NCBI RefSeq assembly: GCF_003576645.1
Contig: NC_044930.1
Span: 15,242,806-15,306,805 of the forward strand
DNA length: 64,000 nt
Direction: 5' to 3'
Source of the DNA: Ipomoea triloba
Taxonomy: Eukaryota > Streptophyta > Magnoliopsida > Solanales > Convolvulaceae
Part shown: positions 55,580-64,000 of the stretch, piece after piece
How the letters are laid out: each line of letters starts with the position of its first letter
How positions within the stretch are numbered: position 1 is the stretch's first letter
Made by a program: the position numbers and the translations under genes
The notes under the pieces: model-generated
Databases searched by the model: none
What the model was told of the DNA's origin: nothing
Seen by the model: only the letters and a program-made list of their open reading frames with translations

Positions 55580-56621
55580 ATACTCCCCCTCAAGTTGAGG
55601 GTACGGAAGTAACCTGCAGCTTGTCTCTCAAGAAACAAAACCTGGGACCCGCAAGTGGCTTGGTGAAGATGTCTGCTAGCTAATCCTTGGTGGAAATAAA
55701 ATTCACCTGAATATCTCCTGCTGGTACTCTGTCCCGCACAAAATGATAATCGATCTCAACATGCTTCGTGCGGGCATGAAAGATAGGATTAGCGCACATA
55801 TAGGTAGCACCAAGATTGTCACACCACAGCTTAGGCACTGGCAGAGAGGAAATTCCGATTTCTCGTAACAAAGAAAGGATCCACAGAACTTCAGCACACA
55901 CATCTGCGAGAGCCTTGTACTCGGCTTCAGTGGAGGACCTAGCAATAGTTTTCTGCTTCTTACACACCCAGGAAACGAGATTAGTCCCAAGAAAAACAGC
56001 ATGCCCACTGGTGGACTTTCTATTCGTAGGACAGCCAGCCCAATCAGAATCCAAGAACGCATGAAGCTCACTCGAGCTGGACTTCCTCAAACGCAGACCC
56101 AAAGACAGAGTGCCCTTGACATATCTCAGAACACGTTTCAGGTGCTCCCAGTATGCAGTGGTGGGGGCATGCATGTGCTGACAAAGGAGGTTAACTGCAT
56201 AGGATAAATCAGGCCTTGTGACAGTCAAGTACGTACTGCAACGCACCTGCAATGCTCCTGTATTGCGTGGGATCAGCATACGGGTCTGTACAAGCAGATG
56301 GAAGCCGTGAGGTGGCAATGGGAGTAGCTACAGGCTTGCAGTCTGTCATACCAGCTCGTTTTAGTATATCAATCATATATCTACGTTGGGAAAGCAGCAC
56401 ACCATCAGCACATTTGACTGTTTCAATCCCAAGGAAAAAACCAGGCTCCCCAAGATCTCTAATCTTGAAAGCACTAGAGAGCTTAAAGAGCAGAGTATCC
56501 AACGCAGGCTGATCATTACTCATAACAAGAATATCATCTACATAAACAAGCAGATAAACAGCAGCCGAGCCATGAGAATAATTAAACAACGAAACATCAG
56601 TCTTAGATGTTTTAAACCCAA
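55580..56621 (-). pseudogene. Copia RT C-part and RNase H, truncated
   Basis: From 56,621 on minus: GFKTSKTDVSLF, the RT catalytic box [49 protein letters not shown]; then after a frameshift near 56,210: [68 protein letters not shown] stop follows at about 55,680. Gag, protease, integrase and the first half of RT are missing; the sequence meets a gypsy LTR at 56,622-56,624. It is a different family from the 17-23 kb copia (different LTR). Confidence 0.9.
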
Positions 56622-56623
56622 CA

Positions 56624-57482
56624 GTAAATGCTTATTTCTTCGAAATTCCTCTAAACCTTCAGTTGCTCACGCGCTCCCCTTCTATCACCCATCACCATCA
56701 TCCAACCAAATAAAAATACAAGAGAAACAACATACACATAAACATACATTCTCAACCAAAATCCTACAACTAAACTACCCAAAATGAAAACAATTAAAAT
56801 AGATAACTTACTAGACTTGTAGGATTACTTCAACCTTTTGAGGAATGTTTGAATAAGGAGGATGGAAGTTTTATATATATATTTTTTTACTGAACGACAA
56901 TGTGTATCAAGAAGGAAGAAGATTTTTTTTTTTAAAGATGATGGTCTCGGCTAAGGGAAGAAGAAGGAAACGGCAAAATTATTTCATCCTCATAAATACA
57001 TGACTTATATAAAATAAAGAATAACTTATTTAGAATTAAAACTTAGGTAACTGCCAATCATAATAATTTTGATTCAGAAATAATAAAGGAAAAGATATTA
57101 CATATATATTATATAGACATGCTACTCTCATAAAATATATATACTACTTTCATATATAAAGTTATATATGAATATAATACATATATACATCCACACGTTA
57201 GACTATATATATCCCTATTTCCATACAGTACTTTATATATATGATTTATCTATGGAAGGAATATATAGAGTTTATATATTTATATATCATAGTCTACCTG
57301 TACATATATATATGCCCAACTATTAATATATATTAAATAAATATATCCTTATAACCTACGTACACAAATTATATACATACCTAATTTACTCTAAATATTC
57401 TACTTGAAATTTCAATAGCTATTCATATAACATATCTATATATATGTACCAACAATATTTATATATTATGTACGTTGAAAAC

Positions 57483-57522
<40 letters not shown>

Positions 57523-57651
57523 AAGGGTAAAAAGTAATAATAGTGAGGTTATAAGGAATCAAATGAATTTAGGACCCAAAGGACTTAAAAGAGTACAGAT
57601 GGAAAAGAATTCTTAAGTCGGACAGAAGAAAGGAAAATACCGGGTATCACA
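56624..57651 (-). repeat. 3' LTR of the gypsy element, truncated
   Basis: Matches the last 1.02 kb (plus sense, 47,262-48,281) of the solo LTR. The right edge ends CCGGGTATCACA at 57651, next to the purine tract AAGGAGGGTAGATT (minus). The outer 1.6 kb is missing at the junction with copia. Relative to the solo LTR it has a small insertion near 56,942. Confidence 0.85.
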
Positions 57652-57774
57652 ATCTACCCTCCTTAAAGAATGTTTCGCCCTCGAAGCACTCTACATCCTA
57701 AAATACGTGTCAAAACTAAAACTTATAATTCTTTGCTATAACGCCTAAAGATAGAGTGTTAAAATCTACCATTC

Positions 57775-57975
57775 TTAAAGAAAAGTTACGTCCTCGTAAC
57801 TTGAGTCAGTACCTGAAACAAACAACGCAGGATAACGCTGCCGCACTTTTTCCTCTACTTCCCACGTAGCTCCTTCAGTCAAGTGATTAGACCACAACAC
57901 TTTTACCAACTTTATTGATTTCCTCCGTGTATCCCTAGTTTTAAAATCCAATATCTTTACAGGTTGTTCCTCATA
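57775..57975 (-). pseudogene. Gypsy chromodomain tail
   Basis: 67 codons: YEEQPVKILDFKTRDTRRKSI, VLWSNHLTEGATWEVEEKVRQRYPALF, stop. The aromatic and W-(x)n-EGATWE pattern is the retroelement chromodomain. It follows the integrase stop at once, so the integrase C-terminal (GPY/F) part is deleted. Confidence 0.8.
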
Positions 57976-57978
57976 TCT

Positions 57979-58610
57979 TTACTGTGGTCCTAACACCACG
58001 GCATCCACCATATCTCCCAAACACAATGGACTTCTACATTTCTGGCCATACAATGCTTCGTAAGGAGCCATCTTAATACTGGTGTGATAACTATTGTTAT
58101 AAGAGAACTCAATGAGATCGAAATGCTCATCCCACGATCCTTGGAAATCTAGTATGCAAGCTCTCAACATATCCTCCAAAGTCTGGATAGTCCTCTCTGT
58201 CTGTCCGTCAGTAGATTGATGAAAGGCAGTACTCATCTTCAATTTCGTTCCTAAAGCAGTCTGTATTGCATTCCAAAATTGAGATAAGAACCTTGAATCT
58301 CGATCGGAAATAATATCCTGCGGTACTCCATGATACTTAACAACTTGCTTGATGTATGCTTTTGCCAATTGTTCTATAGACCAAGTCTCATTCATGGCTA
58401 TAAATCTGGTCGTCTTTGTAAGCCTATCCACGATAACCCATACCTTGTTTTTCCATGCTTTCGTCAGTGGTAACCCACCTACAAAATCCATTGAGATGAG
58501 TCCCACTTCCACCTTGGGACTTCCAGTGACTGAACTAACCCTTTTGGTTTACTTCTCTCATCCTTTACCTTTTGGCAATTCAAACATCGAGCTACAAATT
58601 CAGCAACTTC
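57979..58610 (-). pseudogene. Gypsy integrase
   Basis: Zinc-binding end EVAEFVARCLNCQKVKDE, then after a 1-bp shift the DDE core: ISMDFVGGLPLT, DIISDRDSRFLSQFW and TDGQTERTIQTL. It ends LGDMVDAVVLGPQ with a stop, truncated before the GPY/F module. A TGA separates it from the upstream HFWWPRMK. Its partner domain is the chromodomain at 57,775. Confidence 0.9.
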
Positions 58611-60044
58611 TCATTTCATTCGAGGCCACCAAAAGTGTTTCTTGAGATCTTTGTACAACTTGTCACCTCCAGGATGCACTGAATAAGGGGTGTTATGACC
58701 CTCATCCATAATTCGTCTCTTAACTTCTTCACATGCTTCAGGAATACACCACCGTCCCACAAATCGAATGCTTCCATCCTCATGCAATTCAAAAGGTCCA
58801 TTTTTGTTATTGATCATTCCAGCCCTTATCTTATCCAACTTACCATCGTCGGGTTGCTTTTGTTTGATTTCCTCATAAATTGATGGTGTAATCATCAATT
58901 TGTACAGCTCAATCTCCGACTTCACCTCTCCTTCAGTTTTGACCTCAAGGTTGAGCTTCCGAAAATCCTCACATAATTCCATTTGAAGTACCCATGTTGC
59001 ATTAAGTGAATGTTCTGATTTCCTGCTCAATGCATCTGCCACTACATTGGCTTTCCCTTCATGGTATTGTATGATCAAATCATAGTCTTTTATCAGCTCG
59101 AGCCACCTCCTCTGTCGCATGTTCAACTCCCTCTGAGTGAAGATATATTTCAAACTCTTATGGTCGGTGAATATCTTGCACTGTACACCATACAAGTAAT
59201 GGCGCCAAATCTTCAAAGCGAAAACCACTGCAGCTAGTTCCATATCATGGGTAGGGTAATTGACTTCATGAGTCCTAAGCTGTCTTGATGCATAAGCTAC
59301 CACTTTTCCGTTTTGCATTAGTACACAACCCAATCCCTTCTTAGATGCATCACTATAGATCTCGAATCCTTCTGTTCCTGATGGCAAAGTCAATACTGGT
59401 GCAGAAGTCAATCTCCTCTTCAGCTCTTGAAAAGCTTCTTCGCAATTCCCATCCCACACAAACTTGGTAGTTTTCTTCATGAGGTTTGTCATTGGTCTAG
59501 CAATCTTGGAGAAATCTCGCACAAACCTCCTGTAGTAGCCAGCTAGTCCTAAGAAACTTCGGACCTCAGTCACTGTGGTTGGTGTTGGCCAATCCATTAC
59601 TGCTTGAATCTTAGTGGGATCCACTGTTACTCCTTCTTTAGTAATCACGTGCCCTAAGAATGCTATCTTATCCTGCCAGAACTCACACTTTGATAACTTT
59701 GCGTAGAACTTGTTTTCCCGTAGAATTTGCAACACAGTTCTCAGATGATCTTCGTGTTCCCCTGGGGTCTTTGAATAAATCAAGATGTCGTCGATGAAGA
59801 CAACTACAAAATCATCCAAATATGGTCGAAAAACACGATTCATTAGGTCCATAAAGACAGCATATGGTCGAAAAACACGATTCATTAGGTCCATAAAGAC
59901 AGCTGGTGCATTAGTTAGTCCGAACATTAGGTCCATAAAGACAGCTGGTGCATTAGTTAGTCCGAAAGGCATAACTGTGAATTCGTAATGTCCATATCGT
60001 GTTCGGAAGGCTGTCTTGGCTTTGTCTTTTTCTGCTACCTTCAA
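58611..60044 (-). pseudogene. Gypsy RT C-part and RNase H
   Basis: [22 protein letters not shown], catalytic [42 protein letters not shown]. RNase [39 protein letters not shown]. The integrase HHCC begins [13 protein letters not shown]. Two copies of FMDLM-type segments and of MNRVFRPY are exact 42-bp (14-codon) tandem duplications at 59,821 and 59,883 just before the catalytic box. They keep the frame but would distort the active site, and are likely assembly artefacts. Confidence 0.9.
59821..59966. repeat. Two overlapping 42-bp tandem duplications
   Basis: Copies start at 59821/59863 and 59883/59925; both spacings are exactly 42. Confidence 0.95.
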
Positions 60045-60061
60045 TTGATGATAGCCAGACC

Positions 60062-60313
60062 TTAGATCAATCTTGGAAAACGTTCCACCCCCTTCAATTG
60101 ATCAAAGAGATCATCGATCCGAGGTAAAGGATATATATTCTTGACTGTTACTTGGTTCAATTCTCGATAGTCAATACAGAGTCTAAGACCACCATCTTTC
60201 TTCTTCACGAACAACACTGGAGCGCCCCACGGAGATACACTAGGTCTGATGTAACCTTTGTCTACTAGATCTTGGAGTTGCTCCTTTAGTTCTTGCATCT
60301 CTTTTGGTGCCAT
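60062..60313 (-). pseudogene. Gypsy RT N-part (first copy)
   Basis: [40 protein letters not shown] and [18 protein letters not shown], then a frameshift after DQLKG. An identical copy is at 61,386-61,637 in the duplicated block. Confidence 0.9.
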
Positions 60314-60316
60314 CCT

Positions 60317-61183
60317 TTAAGGTGTCTTAGAGATAGGTGTTGTCCCTAGCATCAAATCAATGGTGAACTCTACTTCTCTTTCGGGCGGCATGCCTGGTAT
60401 CTCCTCTGGAAAGACATCAGGGAACTCCTTCACCATTGGTATTTGTTCAATTGCGTCTTCTAGGGCATTAAGATCTTTCACCATGCACAGGTAGGCTTCT
60501 TGGCCATTCACCACATGCTTCACGATTTCCATAGCTGAAACAAGTTTTATCCCTGGTCGATTGGTAGCTCCTTTGTACGCCACATACTTACCTTCAAGGC
60601 TCCGTAGTATCACCTTCTGCTCAGCACATATTATCTTGGCTTTATATTTGCCCAGCCAATCCATCCCCAACACTACATCAATGTCTTTCAACTCGAACTC
60701 TATCAAGTTTGCTAGGAAGTCTATGCTATTTATTTTTATAGGTACATCCTTATGCAGATACCTACAAGCTACCACACTACCCGTTGGGGTCTTTACAGCT
60801 ATTCTTACTTCAGAGGTTGGTTCCCAACCTACTTTCCTAGCATAGGTGGTGGATACAAAAGAATTCGTAGCACCCGAGTCAAATAAGACATACACAGGTG
60901 TAGATTTAGCAGAGAAAATACCTGTAACCACGTCACCAGCTTCCGCCTGAACCCTGTTCATCACGTAGATGCATCCTTGACTGTTAATCCTGTTGCTATT
61001 GTTCTGAGTTTGGTTATTTCCATTGTTCCTATTGTTGTTGTTCTGATTGTTGCCATTGTTCCTTAAGTTTGACTTGTTACCGTTGTTGCCTTCGTTCCTA
61101 TTCTGACTCTGTGGGTTTCCTTCCCTATTCATATAACACTCAAAGGAACGGTGCCCCATCGCATTGCAAGTGTAGCACTTCAC
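60317..61183 (-). pseudogene. Gypsy CCHC knuckle and protease (first copy)
   Basis: CYTCNAMGHRSFEC zinc knuckle, an Asn/Gly-rich linker, the protease site VLFDSGATNSFVS and the GMDWL motif, then PEEIPGMPPEREVEF at the protease-RT border. It lacks the gag start because the sequence breaks at the N (61,244). Identical to the C-terminal part of 61,641-63,107. Confidence 0.9.
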
Positions 61184-61244
61184 CAGGTTCCCTTGACAAT
61201 CCGCTCCTGGGTGGTCCTTCCCGCATTTCTTGTAGTGGAAATGN

Positions 61245-62567
61245 GATTCATTAGGTCCATAAAGACAGCTGGTGCATTAGTTAGTCCGAAAGGCATAACT
61301 GTGAATTCGTAATGTCCATATCGTGTTCGGAAGGCTGTCTTGGCTTTGTCTTTTTCTGCTACCTTCAATTGATGATAGCCAGACCTTAGATCAATCTTGG
61401 AAAACGTTCCACCCCCTTCAATTGATCAAAGAGATCATCGATCCGAGGTAAAGGATATATATTCTTGACTGTTACTTGGTTCAATTCTCGATAGTCAATA
61501 CAGAGTCTAAGACCACCATCTTTCTTCTTCACGAACAACACTGGAGCGCCCCACGGAGATACACTAGGTCTGATGTAACCTTTGTCTACTAGATCTTGGA
61601 GTTGCTCCTTTAGTTCTTGCATCTCTTTTGGTGCCATCCTTTAAGGTGTCTTAGAGATAGGTGTTGTCCCTAGCATCAAATCAATGGTGAACTCTACTTC
61701 TCTTTCGGGCGGCATGCCTGGTATCTCCTCTGGAAAGACATCAGGGAACTCCTTCACCATTGGTATTTGTTCAATTGCGTCTTCTAGGGCATTAAGATCT
61801 TTCACCATGCACAGGTAGGCTTCTTGGCCATTCACCACATGCTTCACGATTTCCATAGCTGAAACAAGTTTTATCCCTGGTCGATTGGTAGCTCCTTTGT
61901 ACGCCACATACTTACCTTCAAGGCTCCGTAGTATCACCTTCTGCTCAGCACATATTATCTTGGCTTTATATTTGCCCAGCCAATCCATCCCCAACACTAC
62001 ATCAATGTCTTTCAACTCGAACTCTATCAAGTTTGCTAGGAAGTCTATGCTATTTATTTTTATAGGTACATCCTTATGCAGATACCTACAAGCTACCACA
62101 CTACCCGTTGGGGTCTTTACAGCTATTCTTACTTCAGAGGTTGGTTCCCAACCTACTTTCCTAGCATAGGTGGTGGATACAAAAGAATTCGTAGCACCCG
62201 AGTCAAATAAGACATACACAGGTGTAGATTTAGCAGAGAAAATACCTGTAACCACGTCACCAGCTTCCGCCTGAACCCTGTTCATCACGTAGATGCATCC
62301 TTGACTGTTAATCCTGTTGCTATTGTTCTGAGTTTGGTTATTTCCATTGTTCCTATTGTTGTTGTTCTGATTGTTGCCATTGTTCCTTAAGTTTGACTTG
62401 TTACCGTTGTTGCCTTCGTTCCTATTCTGACTCTGTGGGTTTCCTTCCCTATTCATATAACACTCAAAGGAACGGTGCCCCATCGCATTGCAAGTGTAGC
62501 ACTTCACCAGGTTCCCTTGACAATCCGCTCCTGGGTGGTCCTTCCCGCATTTCTTGTAGTGGAAATG
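61245..62567. repeat. Second copy of 59,879-61,243 (probable assembly duplication)
   Basis: Begins GATTCATTAGG after the N at 61,244 and ends GTGGAAATG at 62567. It is identical to the first copy apart from lacking the 42-bp duplication at 59,925. Confidence 0.9.
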
Positions 62568-63107
62568 CCTGTATGGGTGGTCCTTCCCGCATTTCTTGTA
62601 GTGGAAATGCCTGTATGTCCTCTGATTCTTCTGTGCCGATCCCTGCACTGGGTATCCACGACCATTTCTGTGTCCATTTCTCCCTTGGAAATTCCTATTC
62701 TGTCCTGAGTGGGAAAACTTGGTCCCTTGGAAATTCCTATTCTGTCCTGAGTGGGAAAACTTGGGCTTCTTCTCCCCCTGTTGATGATTCTCCTCATTTC
62801 TTCTTTTGTTATTCCCATTAATCTCCCTCTGGATCTGCTGGACTCGACAATGGTGGGCTGCCCTATTATATGCATCCTCCAATGTCTGACAATTGAACAT
62901 GCTCAACCCCTTTTGAGTCTCGAAGTTGAGTCCCCGTATGAACTTGCTTGCCTTGCCAGGTTCATCGGAAACTAAGGTGGGGGCAAATCTAGCTAAATTG
63001 ATAAACTCTAAGTAATACTCCTGAACTGTTCTATTTCCCTGTCGCAGGTGCAGAAACTCATCGTACTTTGCCACCCTAATGTGCTCAGGATAAAACTTCT
63101 CTCTCAT
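61641..63107 (-). pseudogene. Gypsy gag core, zinc knuckle and protease
   Basis: Gag core MREKFYPEHIRVAKYDEFLHL, GNRTVQEYYLEF, SKFIRGLNFETQKGLS. A Gln/Lys/Gly-rich linker holds two exact 14-codon repeats (KFSHSGQNRNFQG and YRHFHYKKCGKDHP). Then CCHC CYTCNAMGHRSFEC, protease VLFDSGATNSFV, GMDWLGKYKAKI, and the border to RT. Gag forms the particle; protease cleaves the polyprotein. The 14-codon repeats correspond to 42-bp duplications at 62,533 and 62,682. The frame is otherwise open, separated from the gag start by one stop at 63,172-63,174. Confidence 0.9.
62533..62765. repeat. Two 42-bp tandem duplications in gag
   Basis: Copies start at 62533/62575 and 62682/62724; both spacings are exactly 42. 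Confidence 0.95.
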
Positions 63108-63173
63108 AGCGTCTTTGAATGCTTCACAACCAAAATCAGGTCGTTGTCGTAGTGCTGGACCAACAGCAGCCCA

Positions 63174-63488
63174 CTATAGATCTGCCTGCTGCTGCAGATA
63201 ATAAACTGCTATGTCTACTCGTCGGTCTGTTGGGCAATTGACGGCATCGTATAGCTTATCGAATGCCCGCACCCAATCTTCTAACACAAGAGGGTCTTCT
63301 TGCCCCAAGAAGGTAGGAGGGTTTCGTTCCGCCACAATTTTAGCCATATCATTTCCATTTCCCTGGTTGTTTTGGAGCAAAGCCTGTGTTAACTGGGCCA
63401 GCTGCTGCACAGTCTGGGCTAATTCGGCATTGGTGGGAACATTGCCTGCCTGGCCACCCTGATTCTCAACATTCCTTCTAGGAGGCAT
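63174..63488 (-). pseudogene. Gypsy gag N-terminus
   Basis: MPPRRNVENQGGQAGN, a Gln-rich segment (ELAQTVQQLAQLTQ), FLGQEDPLVLEDWVRAFDKL and CPTDRRVDIAVYYLQQQADL, then an in-frame TAG where the family usually continues with W-AAV. MPPRR is the standard start of Tekay/Del gag. The rest of gag continues in frame downstream. Confidence 0.88.
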
Positions 63489-63824
63489 TGCAATTCTCTA
63501 CAGAGAAAGTACTAATATCTTCAGGGTAATCCTACCTTACATTTACATACAGCAAATTACAAGGGAAGCACTTATGCACATATTCACATACTCCACCATT
63601 GCAAAACATGAAATGACATACCTGAAAGATGCACACCCTCGGGGTGCCAACTTGTAACTCCCCAAACAATACATAGCTATCCATATACAAAACATCAAAT
63701 AAATACTTTAAAGAAATAAATCTCACAATCTCACTGTGCAGTTTCAAACTTAGGTTCTAATCACAACCTTAGGTCTATAATTCATATTCTAGGCCCAATC
63801 ATAACCTAGGCTTTGATACCAACT
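63489..63824 (-). other. Gypsy 5' leader with primer-binding site
   Basis: Non-coding leader between LTR and gag. The PBS on minus reads GTTGGTATCAAAGCCTAGG right after the LTR end at 63825. Confidence 0.75.
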
Positions 63825-64000
63825 TGTAACACCCCAATTTTTATGTTCTCAAAAGTTACTATTTATAGCACTTTTAAATATGGAAACCTTCCAAAATTAG
63901 AAAGCCGAAATAGGCAACACCTTTATTTAGAAACTAGTCACATTCCAACATATGAAAATAAATTGTTTAATGTACTCATGAACCAAAGGGTGTTACCGCC
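63825..64000 (-). repeat. 5' LTR of the gypsy element, partial
   Basis: On plus, TGTAACACCCCAATTTTTATG continuing to the window edge, nearly identical to the start of the solo LTR at 45,684. Confidence 0.9.

Larger units (their letters stand above)
57652..63824 (-). mobile_element. Tekay/Del-like Ty3/gypsy element, internal region
   Basis: Minus-strand order: PBS (TTGGTATCAAAGCC just inside 63,824), gag, CCHC knuckle, protease, RT, RNase H, integrase, chromodomain, polypurine tract, 3' LTR. Long (about 2.6 kb) LTRs and this domain order fit the Tekay/Del chromoviruses. The 1,323-bp block 61,245-62,567 repeats 59,879-61,243 and is probably an assembly artefact, so the apparent double protease and RT start are not biological. 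Confidence 0.88.

Noticed and set aside
61641..63107. Novel gag with doubled zinc-binding segments
   Set aside because: The doubled segments are exact 42-bp duplications shared with unrelated sites near Ns, so an assembly artefact is more likely than a new architecture.

Overview
This 64-kb window is nuclear DNA of a flowering plant, almost certainly a eudicot: long AT-rich stretches, GT-AG introns in the one host gene, tRNA-type SINEs, CACTA, Mutator and hAT DNA transposons, Helitron helicase, L1-type LINEs and both copia and gypsy LTR retrotransposons. I cannot name the species. No rRNA, tRNA gene or CRISPR is visible. The only host gene I can defend is the 5' three-exon portion of a cinnamoyl-CoA-reductase-like dehydrogenase on the minus strand (positions 2967 to 1, running off the left edge). 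Everything else is transposons, their wreckage, simple repeats and assembly scars.

Layout. 1-3 kb: CCR-like gene with an inverted-repeat transposon in intron 1 and a SINE just upstream. 3-9.9 kb: gypsy tail plus LTR, a minisatellite, LINE pieces, an LTR fragment and a CACTA end. 9,941-29,055: one 19-kb nested block. Its shell is a non-coding LTR element (LARD-like; 305/309-bp LTRs, near-matching 5-bp target duplication). Into it went a chromovirus (10,721-16,023, perfect duplication GTCGC), a rearranged copia element (17,026-23,337) that itself holds a gene-carrying Mutator element (20,312-21,861), and a solo copia LTR (26,446-27,746). 31.8-37.2 kb: a minus-strand Helitron remnant with a PIF1-type helicase, interrupted by a solo LTR (34,095-35,377) and by a Pack-MULE (35,743-37,149) carrying a fragment of a CYC/TB1-type TCP transcription-factor gene. 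37.2-38.4 kb: a seven-unit tandem array in which six units carry a match to the E2F-site consensus. 38.9-40.3 kb: an hAT element with GGGGAC-rich ends, and a MITE. 41,572-48,426: a dead L1-type LINE with a 20-bp target duplication, split by a 2.6-kb solo gypsy LTR. 55.4-64 kb: a copia tail fused to a minus-strand Tekay/Del-like chromovirus whose 5' LTR runs off the right edge.

Assembly quality matters here. Three N sites (39,932; 51,458-51,482; 61,244) are each flanked by direct duplications, and five tandem duplications of exactly 42 bp cluster around the two single Ns. Some apparent duplications and domain repeats are therefore probably artefacts. The nesting order, solo LTRs and gene captures rest on target-site duplications that can be read directly and are more secure.
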